29,809 nucleotides of DNA from Phallusia fumigata. Lineage: Eukaryota; Chordata; Ascidiacea; Phlebobranchia; Ascidiidae. The notes under the pieces were generated by a model. The model was given only the letters and a program-made list of their open reading frames with translations. It was not told where the DNA came from and did not search any database. The stretch covers positions 1 through 29,809 of the forward strand of contig QXVZ01002503.1 of the NCBI GenBank assembly GCA_008931825.1, written 5' to 3'. Positions 1-11,351 of the stretch are shown piece after piece (position 1 is the stretch's first letter; each line of letters opens with the position of its first letter). The position numbers and the translations under genes are program-made.

Positions 1-172
1 TGTTCCAAAACTCATCAATCTCATACCTAGACATTGTAATTTCAAAAATGACAGGTAATTTGTAAGTTTTTAGCGTGCAAATAGGGAAATGAACAGATCT
101 GTACAGACACACAAGATATTTATTTACATAGTCTTACATGCTGCCAACTTGAGTTTCCAACATAAATCAAGC

Positions 173-940
173 TCATAAACATTTTTGTAAATTGCCAGAA
201 CATAACCTGTGTTTAAGAAGGCCTCTGCTTTTCATAAGATTCTCAACAGCAGTGAGATGGTAAAAATGTGATTTGGGGACTTTGCGGAGAAAGTTGTCAT
301 CGTTTTTTAAGTTGTGTCGAGGCAACTTTTTTACAAATTTGTGGGATTCTGCAATCTGCACAAACCACACAGATAGGACAATAAATTGTTAGAATTATTT
401 TCTACAGTTTGACGAAAGATGAATCACGCATTGCAGACAATGTACTGTGACCTTGTACCTAAATTTATTAATAATAATAATCACAAATTTTTTATTATTT
501 TATTCTAAAATTACCCTTCTTTCTTGTTGTTTAAGAAGTTTGTGTCTTAGTTTGTCTTCTCGAGCAGCAATTTCCTTACGCTGGTGATTAACTTTTTCTT
601 CAAGTTTTGACAGGTAAACAGAATAGTAATGATCACGTAGTCGATTCAGGTCAGTAAGAACGTTCAAATATCGCTGATGAAAACAAAAATCGTTCACACA
701 TTTGGCAGTACAAAGTTGATCCAACAAACTATGCCTACCTGATTTCTCTTTTTTATTTCATCTGCATCAAGTTTTTCTCCAGTTTCTTCATCTGAAACTA
801 TCTGCTGCTGTTTGTTCTTAAAATTCAAACATTTGGTACATGGATTTAAACAAACAAAATGGTAAGACTATCAAGCCACATTGTGGGGTAAATAACAAAT
901 CAACAAGATCGTTATAAAATTGTTACATTTTTGCTACCTT
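173..940 (-). pseudogene. Partial second copy of the coiled-coil gene, probably the other haplotype
   Basis: Exons 2-4 of the same gene are repeated at 801-739, 673-515 and 355-173, plus the last three bases of exon 1 (938-940) immediately before the N at 941. Sequence 29-940 corresponds to about 946-1851, with scattered substitutions and small indels in both introns and exons. The splice sites and reading frame are intact. The C-terminus differs: after the shared HRLCSGN this copy ends with five further residues (LQKCL), whereas the complete copy continues for about 21. An AATAAA on the minus strand (119-124) lies about 50 bp past this stop. The abrupt end at an N and the allele-like divergence suggest an unmerged haplotype rather than a real truncated gene. 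Confidence 0.6.
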
Positions 941-941
941 N
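941..941. other. Single-N contig join inside the coiled-coil gene
   Basis: The sequence left of the N stops three bases into exon 1, and the sequence right of it restarts about 900 bp earlier in gene order. This is the layout expected when two overlapping but divergent contigs are placed end to end. Confidence 0.75.
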
Positions 942-1044
942 CAAAAGACATTGTAATTTCGAATTCAATGATTATTCCAAGTTTTTAGCCTACAAAAAAC
1001 AAAAATATTTTTAATTGAACAGATCTTTTTAGACACATAGTTAT

Positions 1045-1932
1045 TTACATAGTCTTACATGGTGTTAACTTGAGTTTCTGATATAAATCAAGCTTATAAA
1101 CAATTTTGTTGCCAGAACATAACCTGTGCTTAAGAAGGCCTCTGCTTTTCATAAGATTCTCAACAGCAGTGAGATGGTAAAAATGTGATTTGGGGACTTT
1201 GCGGAGAAAGTTGTCATCATTTTTTAAGTTGTGTCGAGGCAACTTTTTTACAAATTTGTGGGATTCTGCAATCTGCACAAACCATACATATAGGACAATA
1301 AATTGTTAGAATTATTTTCCACAGTTTGATGAAAGATGAATCACGCATTGCAGACAATGTACTGTGACCCCGTACCTAAATTTATTATTAATAATAATCA
1401 CAATTTTTTTATTCCCCAAATTACCCTTCTTTCTTGTTGTTTAAGAAGTCTGTGTCTTAGTTTGTCTTCTCGGGCAGCAATTTCCTTTCGTTGGTGATTA
1501 ACTTTTTCTTCAAGTTTTGACAAGTAAACAGAATAGTAATGATCACGTAGTCGATTCAGGTCAGTAAGAACGTTCAAATACCGCTGATAAAACAAAAATC
1601 GTTCACACTTTAGGCAGCACAAATTGTTCAAAGTTGAACAAACTATGCCTACCTGATTTCTCTTTTTTATTTCATCTGCGTCAAGTTTTTCTCCAGTTTC
1701 TTCATCTGAAACTATCTGCTGCTGTTTGTTTTTAAAATTCAAACATTTGGTACATGGATTTAAACAAACAAAATGGTAAGATTATCAAGCCACATTGTGG
1801 GGTAAATAACAAATCAACAAGGTCGTTATAAAATTGTTACATTTTTGCTACCTTTCGGAGTTTGTGTGTACTCGGTGCTGTTCCAGTTTTAATATATCCC
1901 GACTGAAAGTTGGTTAAGTGCCTTGTATCCAT
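1045..1932 (-). CDS. Small coiled-coil protein, four exons, 176 aa (complete copy)
   Basis: I do not recognise this family. Minus-strand exons are 1932-1852, 1715-1653, 1583-1425 and 1272-1045; every junction is phase 0 with GT-AG borders. The protein starts MDTRHLTNFQSGYIK. An acidic segment (residues 28-48, GEKLDADEIKK) follows, then a charged helical exon (49-101) rich in Lys, Glu, Arg and Gln that looks coiled-coil (KLEEKVNHQRKEIAAREDK), and a basic C-terminal exon (102-176) containing KVPKSHFYHLTAVENLMK. There is no signal peptide or membrane segment, so it is probably cytoplasmic or cytoskeletal. The start is the first in-frame ATG upstream of the donor at 1851. The acceptor before exon 2 is a CAG repeat, so one or two extra Gln residues are possible. 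The gene runs divergently from the Canopy gene, with about 940 bp between the starts. Confidence 0.6.
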
Positions 1933-2875
1933 CATCTATCTTTGAAGCTTGGCTACATCGCTGCAAATTCACCACAAAAGCTTTCCAGCACCTGCGGCAC
2001 TACATGCGCTTGCTTTGTAACCAGGGAAGCTTAAACTTTTACGGTGCCGACACAGGAATCAGCGAAAGTTATCATGTTTATCGTTGTTTTTCTAATATCA
2101 CGATTAGTGCAACATTTTTATGTTAATTAACAAGTCGAATATTTATTGTGCTACTTTTCAGTCTATTAATTTATGGCGACAACAATGAAACAACAAACAA
2201 ACAACAAAGTATAGACTAGTGGGGGATGACGAAATTGCGTCAATTTTCGGTATTATTGGAATGAATGACAAAACTTTTTGACATCAATTTGTTTTTAAAA
2301 AGTAAATGTTGTTGTGGTTGCTTTTTAAACTAATACAAATAAAGCATCTAGCTTAAAGCGGTGACACTTTACTTCAAGAATTTTATCGTCCCAAATTGTT
2401 TTTTATCTTCTGTACGAAAATGATTTCAAAAATTTAATCTATAACGACAAAGCATCTATTACCACGTGTGGGACACTAAAGCTCCGCATTTTCCGATGTA
2501 AAATTCCTGTGAGAAATATACCACCTGTCGGCAAATCGTACGTCATATGAAAAGCAAACAATGTAGGCAAGTTACGCGAGGCTTGATTTTTCAAACGCTG
2601 TTACAAGTGTTAATTTCTTAAATTGTTGTGCGCACTTTTGTGTCCGTTGACGCCCAAACTTAAACCAGAATTTAAGTGATATTTGTCTTGATTCATTAAT
2701 AGGACGCTTATCTTTATTGCGGAAAACTGTAGCAAACAGAGGGGTTTTACCAGTCTGAAAGGATTAAAAATAGCAGGGACACGTATTCTTAACAGACAGG
2801 GTTAAGAGTCAGCGCTTTCCAGTATGCTTGATTGGTCTTAGGTTCTAGTTGGAAAAGAGTAGATAATATTTAGTC
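1933..2875. promoter_or_regulatory. Shared intergenic region between divergent genes
   Basis: About 940 bp separate the start codons of the minus-strand coiled-coil gene and the plus-strand Canopy gene. No convincing coding exon was found. It must hold both 5' regions and could work as a bidirectional promoter. An A/T-rich TATA-like stretch lies near 2764-2772, roughly 105 bp upstream of the Canopy ATG, but it is weak evidence. The role is inferred from position. Confidence 0.4.
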
Positions 2876-5412
2876 ATGAATTTTTGTTGCGTACTTTTTG
2901 TTAGTTTATGTTTATTGTTATTTATCCAAACGGTGAGTGTTTCCTAACTTTTGGAGTTATGTTATATATTCCATGTCATACGTTTTTAGCTTGTACAGTA
3001 ACAAGAATCTTAGTTTTACCACTGTGAACATGCTCGATCTAGTTCGGGGTTTTAGTAATATTATCTTAAAGCAGTGGTTTTTAATCTGTGGGTGGCGATA
3101 ACTTTTTGTGGGATAAAATAAATATTTGATGATATAAATATGATACATCTTTGTTCAGCAATTTTTTGGGATTATTGTTGACAAAGAATGTATGATTCAT
3201 ATTGTTGCAAAAGGGTGTGGTTGATTTGCTTTTGTAGGTCGCGGAAACAAAAAAGGTTGAATACCCACTGCCTTAAAGTAACAACAACAAAATGGGGCTA
3301 TATTCCATTGATACAATGTAANCGGGGTTTTAGTAATATTATCTTAAAGCAGTGGTTTTTAATCTGTGGGTGGCGATAACTTTTTGTGGGATAAAATAAA
3401 TATTTGATGATATAAATATGATACATCTTTGTTCAGCAATTTTTTGGGATTATTGTTGACAAAGAATGTATGATTCATATTGTTGCAAAAGGGTGTGGTT
3501 GATTTGCTTTTGTAGGTCGCGGAAACAAAAAAGGTTGAATACCCACTGCCTTAAAGTAACAACAACAAAATGGGGCTATATTCCATTGATACAATGTAAT
3601 GGTCAAAAAATAGCGTTTAGCGATTCCTTCAAAATACAAAATGACGCAACAAAATGTGGCTGGATAAATTTAATTGGTCAAGTTTTGCTTGTGTTGTTGT
3701 CGCAGTGCGGTGGTACATTGTCGAAGCGAACCACAAAGAAAGACAGGACTGCTCCTCGGCCACCAGGTGTCGCCTACAACAACAAGAAATACCCAACTAA
3801 GTGCCAAGGTACAATAAACCCTAGATTATAATTACATGTCACGTGTTGATATCACCCAAAGCATTTCTACAGTGAGGCGAGAGTATTAGCAAATTTTAAC
3901 AGTTATAAGTTGTAAGATATTGCTGTTTTTTTGTAAAATCGTGTACTGCGAGGTCTACACCACGAAAACGTAGTCTTTGTTTGTGTACAGTTTGTCGTTT
4001 GATGGTGGAGGAGATTACCAAAACGCTGAAGGGCGCGGGGAGTACAGCTGACCTAACGGAAGAGCAGATCAAGGAAAAAAAGAGAAAAGACCGAAGAAAG
4101 AGTAAGGCGGATAGAAAAAGGGAAAAGTAAGACCTTCGTTGACTGACCTTTGAACCCATACTTGATACACTTGCTTTCTTAGGACAATGCCAATGTTGAC
4201 GGCAATAGAGGAAGTATGTGACAAAATGCTGAACTACGTTCCACAAGAAGAAGACAAGAAAAAGTTTCGGTGAGAAAAGATGGCATTTTTTTAGTTAGTC
4301 GTTCGATTGGCTATTTATACAATGGGAATTGGACACACACGGAAAAAGACACGAAAACCCAAACGTTCAAATCAGGAAAATCGCCTGTTTTTCTTGAGTA
4401 AATTTATGTACGGTAAATAATAAAAGGTCTGCTACAAAACGTTCCAAATAAAAAAAACAAGCAAATATGACTAAGTAAGCCCGAAGCAGTGACATGGCGT
4501 TACACATAACGGCTGTTTGAGGTTGTACAGAATCCCTTGTCGTGGCTTGGTTTAATTTTAATGAAGCATGTGTTCCTAATACGAGGTTTTGATGCAACTA
4601 AAGCGTTCTTGACAGTAAAAGGAAATGTGCAGATACGTTAAGACCGACGATCTGAAAGACACGAAATCATTGATCGAATCGCAAGTGAAGGGGGAGACGG
4701 AATCGGGACAGCTGAAGGATGAATTCGATCGATTTAAACATCCAGAATCAAACCGCTTGATGGAGATGGTGAGCCCAGAATGTGACGTATTGGACAAAAT
4801 CGTAACGTATATCGGGCTTTGATGCTTTCAGAAAAATTGTAATGGGCCATTTTGGTAAACATTTCCACGCATTTTTACAACGTAGCAATCAAACCCAATT
4901 AACACTGTTTCCACCATATCGAAATTATAATGTCGAATAGGTTAAAATGATTGAATTCAAAAAATTGCGATGACTTTTGTTGACCAGTGCGACGAAATCA
5001 TCAACAAACGCGAAAATGAACTCCTGAAATGGGATGCAATGGAAGAAAGAGACGACTTGTTCCAGTATTGGTGCCGGGACAGGTACGATCAAATTGTTGC
5101 CTGCGAATGGTTGTGTATCAACGCGTATACAACTGGTGACTTGTCAGATAACGGTTTGGTAAAGAGGGCGATAAGGAAAATGTGTTTAAAATCATAAGGT
5201 CAAAAAGAAAAACATGCTACCAAGATCATGTCTAACTTCCGCCCCGCCAAATGTGAAAACACGTTATATTTTCGTTTCTTAGGATATTTGTCACTGGAGA
5301 ACCGGAATCAGATTCATGTCTTACACAATCAACCATCCGTGACGACTTGTGGACAAAGGCTTTTGACGCAATTTTCGAAAAACACCCAGAGCTGAAAAAC
5401 CAGGAATTTTAA
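2876..5412 (+). CDS. CNPY3/4: Canopy family protein (CNPY3/4-like ER co-chaperone), seven exons, 247 aa
   Basis: Exons are 2876-2932, 3706-3808, 3991-4126, 4183-4269, 4633-4768, 4988-5082 and 5283-5412; all borders are GT-AG and the phases agree throughout. Residues 1-19 are a hydrophobic signal peptide (MNFCCVLFVSLCLLLFIQT) on its own exon. The mature part shows the Canopy six-cysteine, saposin-like pattern: CxxC at 52/55 (YPTKCQVCR), then C111, C174 (MCDEII), C202 (FQYWCRDR) and C217 (DSCL). The CDEI..KWDAMEERDDLF block matches the family's C-D-x-L-V-E-E-x-E-x-x-I-x-D-W segment. Family knowledge: CNPY3/4 act in the ER lumen, and CNPY3 assists gp96 in folding Toll-like receptors. Unusual is a strongly basic insert at about 79-99. 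No KDEL-type tail is seen (it ends KNQEF). CNPY3 and CNPY4 cannot be told apart here. Confidence 0.85.
3045..3599. repeat. 277-bp exact direct repeat either side of an N, in Canopy intron 1
   Basis: Sequence 3045-3321 is repeated, apparently without change, at 3323-3599, with the single N at 3322 between them. It lies inside the first intron. Identity right up to the N suggests an unmerged contig overlap; the true intron is probably 278 bp shorter than shown. Confidence 0.85.
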
Positions 5413-5510
5413 CAATACTTCAACATTATCTGCAACATTTTCTGTTTGAAGATTACAAGGAAACTACATTACGGTTCAACCATATCTGATGTTAACGCGA
5501 TTTGTTATGA

Positions 5511-5516
5511 AATAAA
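5511..5516 (+). terminator. Polyadenylation signal AATAAA of the Canopy gene
   Basis: A canonical AATAAA lies 98 bp after the TAA stop of the Canopy gene, on the same strand, with no other ORF between. Confidence 0.7.
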
Positions 5517-6072
5517 GGCCAGGCGTACCTAATGTTAAAGGTTTCATGTGAAATAGGATACGATACCACATTATGCATTGAGACAAACGCTGATGTCAGG
5601 TACTAAAAAGAAACAAAAGCCAAAATTTTGACACAATATCATCTGTTTACCTCTACAGGTACAAAAAGTATGTTTAAATGCCATATTTGGTAAATCGCAC
5701 CGGAAAAATTTCGGCCATGACCTGATGTTATTTAGCGACAACGTAAAGGTAAACGCGACCTTAGTTAAGAACACCAGGTTTACAACACACACGGTCAGAA
5801 CAGTCATGACACACAAGGTCAAAACAGTGCATCACCTAAACAACAGAGCTTTAATGTGACAAGTCACCAGTTCACATGCAAGTAAAACGTTAGTTAGTAG
5901 GCATTTCAACGCAAGCATATGTTTTACGGAGAAATTCTGGTGTGTTTGACAGTAACTTGAAACAACAAAAAAGGGAAACTGAAATCTCTCTCCTTGGCGA
6001 TGTAAAGCCTGGTAGCAAAATTGAAAGCAGACATAAAGTTTCAGGTGACAGTTTAAACGATCAGACAAGCAA
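5517..6072. other. Intergenic region, no gene recognised
   Basis: No exon with family similarity was found. Around 5785-5832 the motif GGTCARAACAGT occurs twice about 28 bp apart, a small imperfect direct repeat. The only ORFs are short and antisense, with no signal or domain. Confidence 0.4.
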
Positions 6073-6493
6073 GCACGACAAGACTTGATTCCCATGACAC
6101 ATTTGGTGACCTACACCACACAAGTTCTCCTTGTGACAATAAATTATTTCTTTAACGTGGCGCAAGTGAAACATGATCATCTGTTGAATTGAACGATGTT
6201 CACAAAATACATACTCATCGTCAATGGCTTGCATATGGTGACCACGGCAGTTAAAGTGGCAAAGAATTTAGTTTATCACATAAAATTGTGACATGTTCAA
6301 TAAACCAGCAGAAGTATTGAGCTTAGATAGGACGCCTCAAATGATGTTCGTAACGCTGTTTGTTTAAAGGTTACATTAGCTAGCAGCTTACAAACCAGCT
6401 TTATACCTGCACTAATAGCTACTGCCCCCACATACTTTGCAGAAAATATATCATAGCAATCTTTGCTAAAAGCAAGCAGCATTCAGACTGGCA
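6073..6493 (+). promoter_or_regulatory. Upstream region of paralog A (duplicated before paralog B)
   Basis: This stretch is clearly homologous to 12850-13311 upstream of B, including a long conserved block around 6095-6250. An AAAATATAT TATA-like sequence at 6443-6451 lies about 43 bp before the ATG, and the same sequence precedes B. A pyrimidine-rich stretch ending TTTGCAG at 6436-6442 could be a trans-splice acceptor. Its promoter role is inferred from position and conservation. Confidence 0.5.
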
Positions 6494-9400
6494 ATGACAA
6501 AGTTGCTGATTTTACTCCTTGGCTGTGTTCTGCATGTCTACGGACAAACCGGTAACATGATTTAAGTTGTTTTTACACGCATTTACAAACACTAAATGAT
6601 TTGTTTTACTATATTTTGGAATTTTTCTTACCATACGAACGTAAATTTTCAATTGTTAAGTGTAGTACTTTAGTCACCATAAACCATCAAGAGGTTAACG
6701 TTAACCTTCTGTCAAGAAAGGACATACTCTTTTGTAATTGAAAAACAAAAAAGCAAAAACAAATTTTAAAAAGTAAGCAAGTTTTGCATTATCTGTTTTA
6801 GGGGATTGCCAAATCATTATTACCGGCTGTTGAGCCAACTCCATGTAAGTTTTTCAACACCGTTATGTGATTTTGGCAAATACATTACCACTGTTTGCTG
6901 TATGCCACGAAAGTGTAACAAAAATAGTCGTCCACAACTAAAACAAAACGTAGTTGCGACCCGTTGTCAAAATCTATCACAAAAGATATTCTGTTACAGT
7001 TTTGGAAGCACCAACAATCTATTGGTCAATGGACACAATAGAAGGAGACAGACTGATACCAGATATCGGAGACACAACAAATTGGAGTGGAGATCTATCC
7101 ACTCTTACCAACTGTAAGCCATAAACATGTTCCATTGCTGGGTGGTAAACCCTTTGTTGTGTTTATTAACTGTCTGCTGTTGAGCCGGTATAAATCCTGC
7201 CTAATTAATCATATGAAATAGACTACAAACAATTTTTTGTAGCAACTCTTGAGTGTAAACAATTTTAGTTGAAGTGGATGGCTATCACCTCAATGGATTG
7301 CGTCTCGGGAACGAAACCAGTGTAGCTGATAACTTGGCCAACAGAGAAAACGAATGTTTGTTTACTCCGTCACAGTGCCCAGATGGTAATTAGGGCAGAC
7401 ACTACCTCTTTGTGTGTGCTTTCTTTCATAGGCGTCGATTTTTTAGCGAATTTTTTTCGTGAGGGGTGGCAAAATAATCTAATCTAAGCGGTCTGACACA
7501 ACGTACGACTGTTGGTTCGTAGCGTCATTGTACTTTCTGTTATCACTAATATTATCGGTGCATATAGAACACGAAATGCGCATAATGAGACTTTCTCCTG
7601 CAATCTTAAACGAACGAAAAAAATTGTGTCGCTCGTTTCGCAGCACGTGTTTGGTGTAAACAAGTCTTCGGAAAATCCTTGCGTCGGCGCAAGCAATATA
7701 TGTTTTCAAAGCAAAAGTATAACAACGAATCCAGGAAATTTGTGAGGTAGCAGTATAGACTTTATATAATGCCTGCCACCCTTGAAATTTCTAGTGGGTG
7801 GCCGCCACCCCTGCCATCCCGGGAATCGACGCCTACGCTTTATTTCGAACATAAACCTTTTACACATTACACCAGGACACACCACATACATCACTGACCA
7901 TTAAATCGATTCTTAAGTTATTTATTTACTCATTCTTATAACCATATGTAACAATTTAAGTAACAATAAAATTAGTGACAAAGTGGCTCACATTATGATA
8001 ATAAATCTCTACGTAAACTAAAAGAACCATATATAGCCTGTTTCCTGCTCGCATTTGTCACTGCAAAAACTGAAAGCTGTTTTTTTGCAGGTTTGACCGT
8101 TGCAATGTGGCTAAACCTAGGAGGATGGTCGAACTTGATTCAATCAATATTCAGATCTGGAGTAATTGGAATTAGACAGCCTGGAATCGCCATATATTCC
8201 GATTCTCTAGATGTTAATAGTTTCTCAGCGGCTGTTCTACTTCCAAGCGGTAACTAATTGTATCCAGAAGAGGTGAAATAAAAATCAAAAACCATTAGCC
8301 GAAATCGCTGGGCTTTAAGCTAATTGTTAAAAATCGTGTATGACAAACTGTAAAATCAAAAAGTAAAATGCCATTTTATGCCTATATACTACCCCCCACC
8401 TGTTAAATTAGACCATTAAAACTACGCTATCCTTCTATCGAAATAATTTATGCCCTATTCCAAGGTCAAAAGTATGAAGCTTCCGTAAGCAGAGACACCG
8501 TGGGATTAAATCATTGGACGCATGTTACCGTCACTTGGTCACAAACCAACGGAATCAAGGTTGGCGAAGTAGTTACATTACATTCAAATATATCGCTGCA
8601 AACCCACATGTTGCCCAAGTTGACGATGTGAGATGTTCTAAGTACAATATCTAATTCCTGTAGATTCGGATCCAAATTTGTCGGTAATATCGGGTAATAA
8701 GAACCAGATATTTTTTTAAAAACGTCGTGCAAAAGTGCGCATTTCGTCTGCACTTTGTACTGATGCGCGTGGCAATTCACAAAAGCAACAGCGCGAAATA
8801 CAGCGCTTTTCTATTTGATTAACGCTGAGCCGCGCGTTCAACGCGATAATAAATAATAATACGCAAAAAGGCGCACATGGTAAATAGAGTATCTCCACGA
8901 CGTTGGATTTTTAGCGGCATCAGCAATAATTCAGATGCAACGTTAATCGCACAACTCGTTTAAGTTGTGAATTTGTGTTGGCACAGGACGAAGAATAGTA
9001 GTTAGCCTTGCTGGCTAGTGCCTTTAACTTATAAACGTTTTTTACAACCTTCACACGTAACTATTACCACTGCGTCTGACATTGTTTGGACAAAAAAATC
9101 ACTCACTTTTACATGAAATATACTGGTAGAAAAGTATGAGGTACTTATTGAATTTAAATAAACAATCCTTTATTATTGCTTTGTTACTTGCAAGTCTGTG
9201 TGACATTCTGCAAAGTTTAAAATAAGATTTGGATTCGACATTCTGGATTCGAAACAACTATTCTAGAACATCCAGATACTCTACTTTAAACATCACTAGT
9301 GTTGAGACTATGGTGAACTCAATGAACAACTTTTGTACAGGACTTGCTCATAACTTCACATAAAAATTTAGAATTAAGTTGGTTTAAATATTTGTTGTTG

Positions 9401-11351
9401 TTAAATTATAAATACGCTACACCCAAAACGCGTTAACCACTGCCTCCCGATATGACAGATATACATCAATGGAACTGAGGCTGCAGATTACACAAACGGT
9501 CCAAGGGTCGGCAACGAAACAGTGTCCTCGTCTCCTAGGATTTTTCCACTTAGATTTGGGATTAAAAATGTTACCATAGTCATGGATGAAGTAAAGGTCT
9601 GGTATAAGGAACTCACACCAAGCGAAGTCGCTCTGGCGCCCACTGCTGGTGTGCAAACTGGTGAGTATGGGTGGAAACCAGGGCGAACCGTAGGTGCTGG
9701 TTGGAGTAATCAGTTTTACAAGTTTCATGTGCAAAACACTTAACACAAGGGAATTATTTTTTGCAACTTAGCTTTTACACGTAAATACAGTTTACAGTTT
9801 TACACGTAAATACACTTTTAAAAAAACCCAGTAAAGACAAAAGCAAAGGATACGAGATTTTATTCGTACGATATTACAAACTAAGTCAATACAAAACTTG
9901 CAAATAATCCTGTAACGACAATTAATTAACGTTTAAAGGCAGTGAAGATCTACAAATTATCGGCGTTTGACATTGAACATTTTGTTGTTTAGTCATTGGC
10001 CTAATGAATATTTGACTACCCAATTTTATACTACCCAGCTACAACTGCTTCTGCCACGACAACCTCCACTGAACCTCCAACTAATCCCGCAACTCAACCT
10101 CCAACTAATCCCACAACTCAACCTCCAACTAATCCCGCAACTCAACCTCCAACCAACCCTGTGACCACAACTCCCTGCCCTACAACATCAACACGTTAGT
10201 TATAATACACTTGATTGCAAAAACGTAAAAACCAACGCCACACAATGGCAGCCACCGCACCCAGTTTTAAAACTTTAAAAATGCGACAAAATTGGGATTT
10301 AAAACAAACAGAAGATTAAGGCGTCTTGTTGATGGAAACCATTATTTTGGTAAAGTGGCATGGTCGATATGTCAACACTCAAAAATAATAATAATCTTAC
10401 GATTTTTGTGATTAAAATAGCAATAATTTTAACCCAAGATGGAAACTGCCAAATTTTTATGAATATACATGGATCTGACACAATTGCCTGGGTTAAAATC
10501 AAATAAATTAAACTGCGATGTTGTCAGGCAAACAACTCGGTGTGTTCCAGCGAGGCTACTAGTTTTATGCAACAACAAAAATTGGAAAAGTTTTAGAGTT
10601 GTAAAGTCAACACGGGCACAGGCCCCGGGGAGGGGGTATTTCCCTAAAATGGGTTGGGTCTTACTTTTGTACATTTCTCTCAACGGTAATTACATGAAAC
10701 AAATATATTTTTACCGCTGTAATTGCTTAAAAGAGTTACACCTTCATTCTGACTATACAAGGTCTAAGCAAAGATTTGAATCTTATTCCCGTAAATGTTT
10801 CATCAACTTTGAAAAGCTCTAAATTAAGCAGTAAAAGTTAATTACCGCTAGATGGACTGATATCTGTGCTCTTTTAGAAATCACAAAGTAGTTGGTTTTA
10901 TAATTTGTTTATGAACAGGCATTCACTTTTTTTTGCAGAAACGTGCCCGACCACACAATGTCCCACCACTACAACTGTAGTTAATACAGGAGGTACGTTC
11001 CCTTGCTAGAACCTCGTCATTATCTCTTGCGACACAAATAAGGAAAGATAACAGAAAATTGTAAAATTTTTATCTAACGCTGAATGAAAGTTACAATAAT
11101 AAGCCTTGACCATTTTTAAAGGAACTGGAAATATTAGTTGGTGTTTAAGACGTAAAAACTCGTTTAAACAACTACTTGAAATGTTTATTGCAGGGGGTTT
11201 GACAACTTGTTGCATTTTGGCAATAGTTTTCGGCATATTTGCCTTGATTCTACTATTTATTTGCATCATTCTCTGTGTCATGATGTGTCGTGGAAAACAA
11301 TCGGGAAGTTTAAATATTACGAGAACAGAATCAGCAAGCAATTCACTTTAA
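6494..11351 (+). CDS. Paralog A: secreted-type LamG-like domain, mucin stalk, single-pass membrane glycoprotein (370 aa)
   Basis: Exons: 6494-6551, 7000-7113, 7269-7385, 8091-8249, 8465-8559, 9459-9660, 10039-10194, 10939-10992 and 11194-11351. All are GT-AG with consistent phases (phase 1 throughout, except phase 0 after exon 5). Residues 1-18 form a signal peptide (MTKLLILLLGCVLHVYGQ). Residues 20-248 resemble a laminin-G-like/concanavalin-A fold: an IYWSMD strand, LTVAMWLNL, WTHVTVTWSQ, IYINGTEA and MDEVKVWYKELTPSEV, typical of Laminin_G_3-type domains. ENECLFTPSQC carries a likely disulfide pair. N-glycosylation sequons include NWS, NETS, NGT and NVT. Residues 249-318 are a Thr/Pro stalk with four PPTNPATQ-type units, then TCPTTQCP. 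One transmembrane helix spans about 321-349, followed by a tail of about 20 residues. It is probably a cell-surface glycan or protein binder; ligand and function are unknown. Confidence 0.85.
7431..7833. mobile_element. MITE-like element in intron 3 of paralog A
   Basis: The 403-bp insert is bounded by perfect 10-bp terminal inverted repeats (GGCGTCGATT at 7431-7440; its complement at 7824-7833) and flanked on both sides by TA (7429-7430 and 7834-7835), the target duplication of Tc1/mariner-type elements. Subterminal AGGGGTGGC motifs recur in opposite orientation at both ends. It has no transposase. The equivalent intron of paralog B lacks it, so it inserted after the A/B duplication or was lost from B. 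Confidence 0.65.
9773..9820. repeat. Short tandem duplication in intron 6 of paralog A
   Basis: The motif TTTTACACGTAAATACA occurs twice in direct orientation about 27 bp apart. Paralog B has only one copy at the matching place (near 16067-16081), so this is a local slippage-type duplication. Confidence 0.55.
10074..10169 (+). repeat. Coding 24-bp minisatellite in the stalk exon of paralog A
   Basis: Four 24-bp units (10074-10097, 10098-10121, 10122-10145, 10146-10169) encode the octapeptide PPTNPATQ, or PPTNPTTQ in unit 2, ending in the variant PPTNPVTT. Paralog B has two units and C has one. The unit length is a multiple of three, so changes in copy number keep the frame and only lengthen the O-glycosylatable stalk. 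Confidence 0.85.

Noticed and set aside
3466..3831. 121-codon ORF beginning MYDSYCC as the Canopy first exon, including LIGQVLLVLLSQCGG as signal peptide
   Set aside because: Its only ATG is far upstream, inside the repeated intron segment. The separate exon 2876-2932 gives a clean signal peptide with a GT donor and joins in frame at the acceptor before 3706.
4769..4822. Canopy exon 5 reading on to a TGA at 4822
   Set aside because: Splicing at 4768 to 4988 in phase 0 restores the conserved cysteine segment of the family; the read-through would remove half of the six-cysteine pattern.
6806..7117. 103-codon ORF starting MPNHYYRLL as an extra first part of paralog A
   Set aside because: It reads intron 1 and then exon 2 in the wrong frame. 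The matching intron of B is not open and the family frame is set by exons 1 and 2.
9417..9746. 109-codon minus-strand ORF over exon 6 of paralog A, with matching ones at 15827-16039 and 20516-20722
   Set aside because: They recur only because they are antisense to the conserved LamG exon 6; they have no start context, signal or domain of their own.
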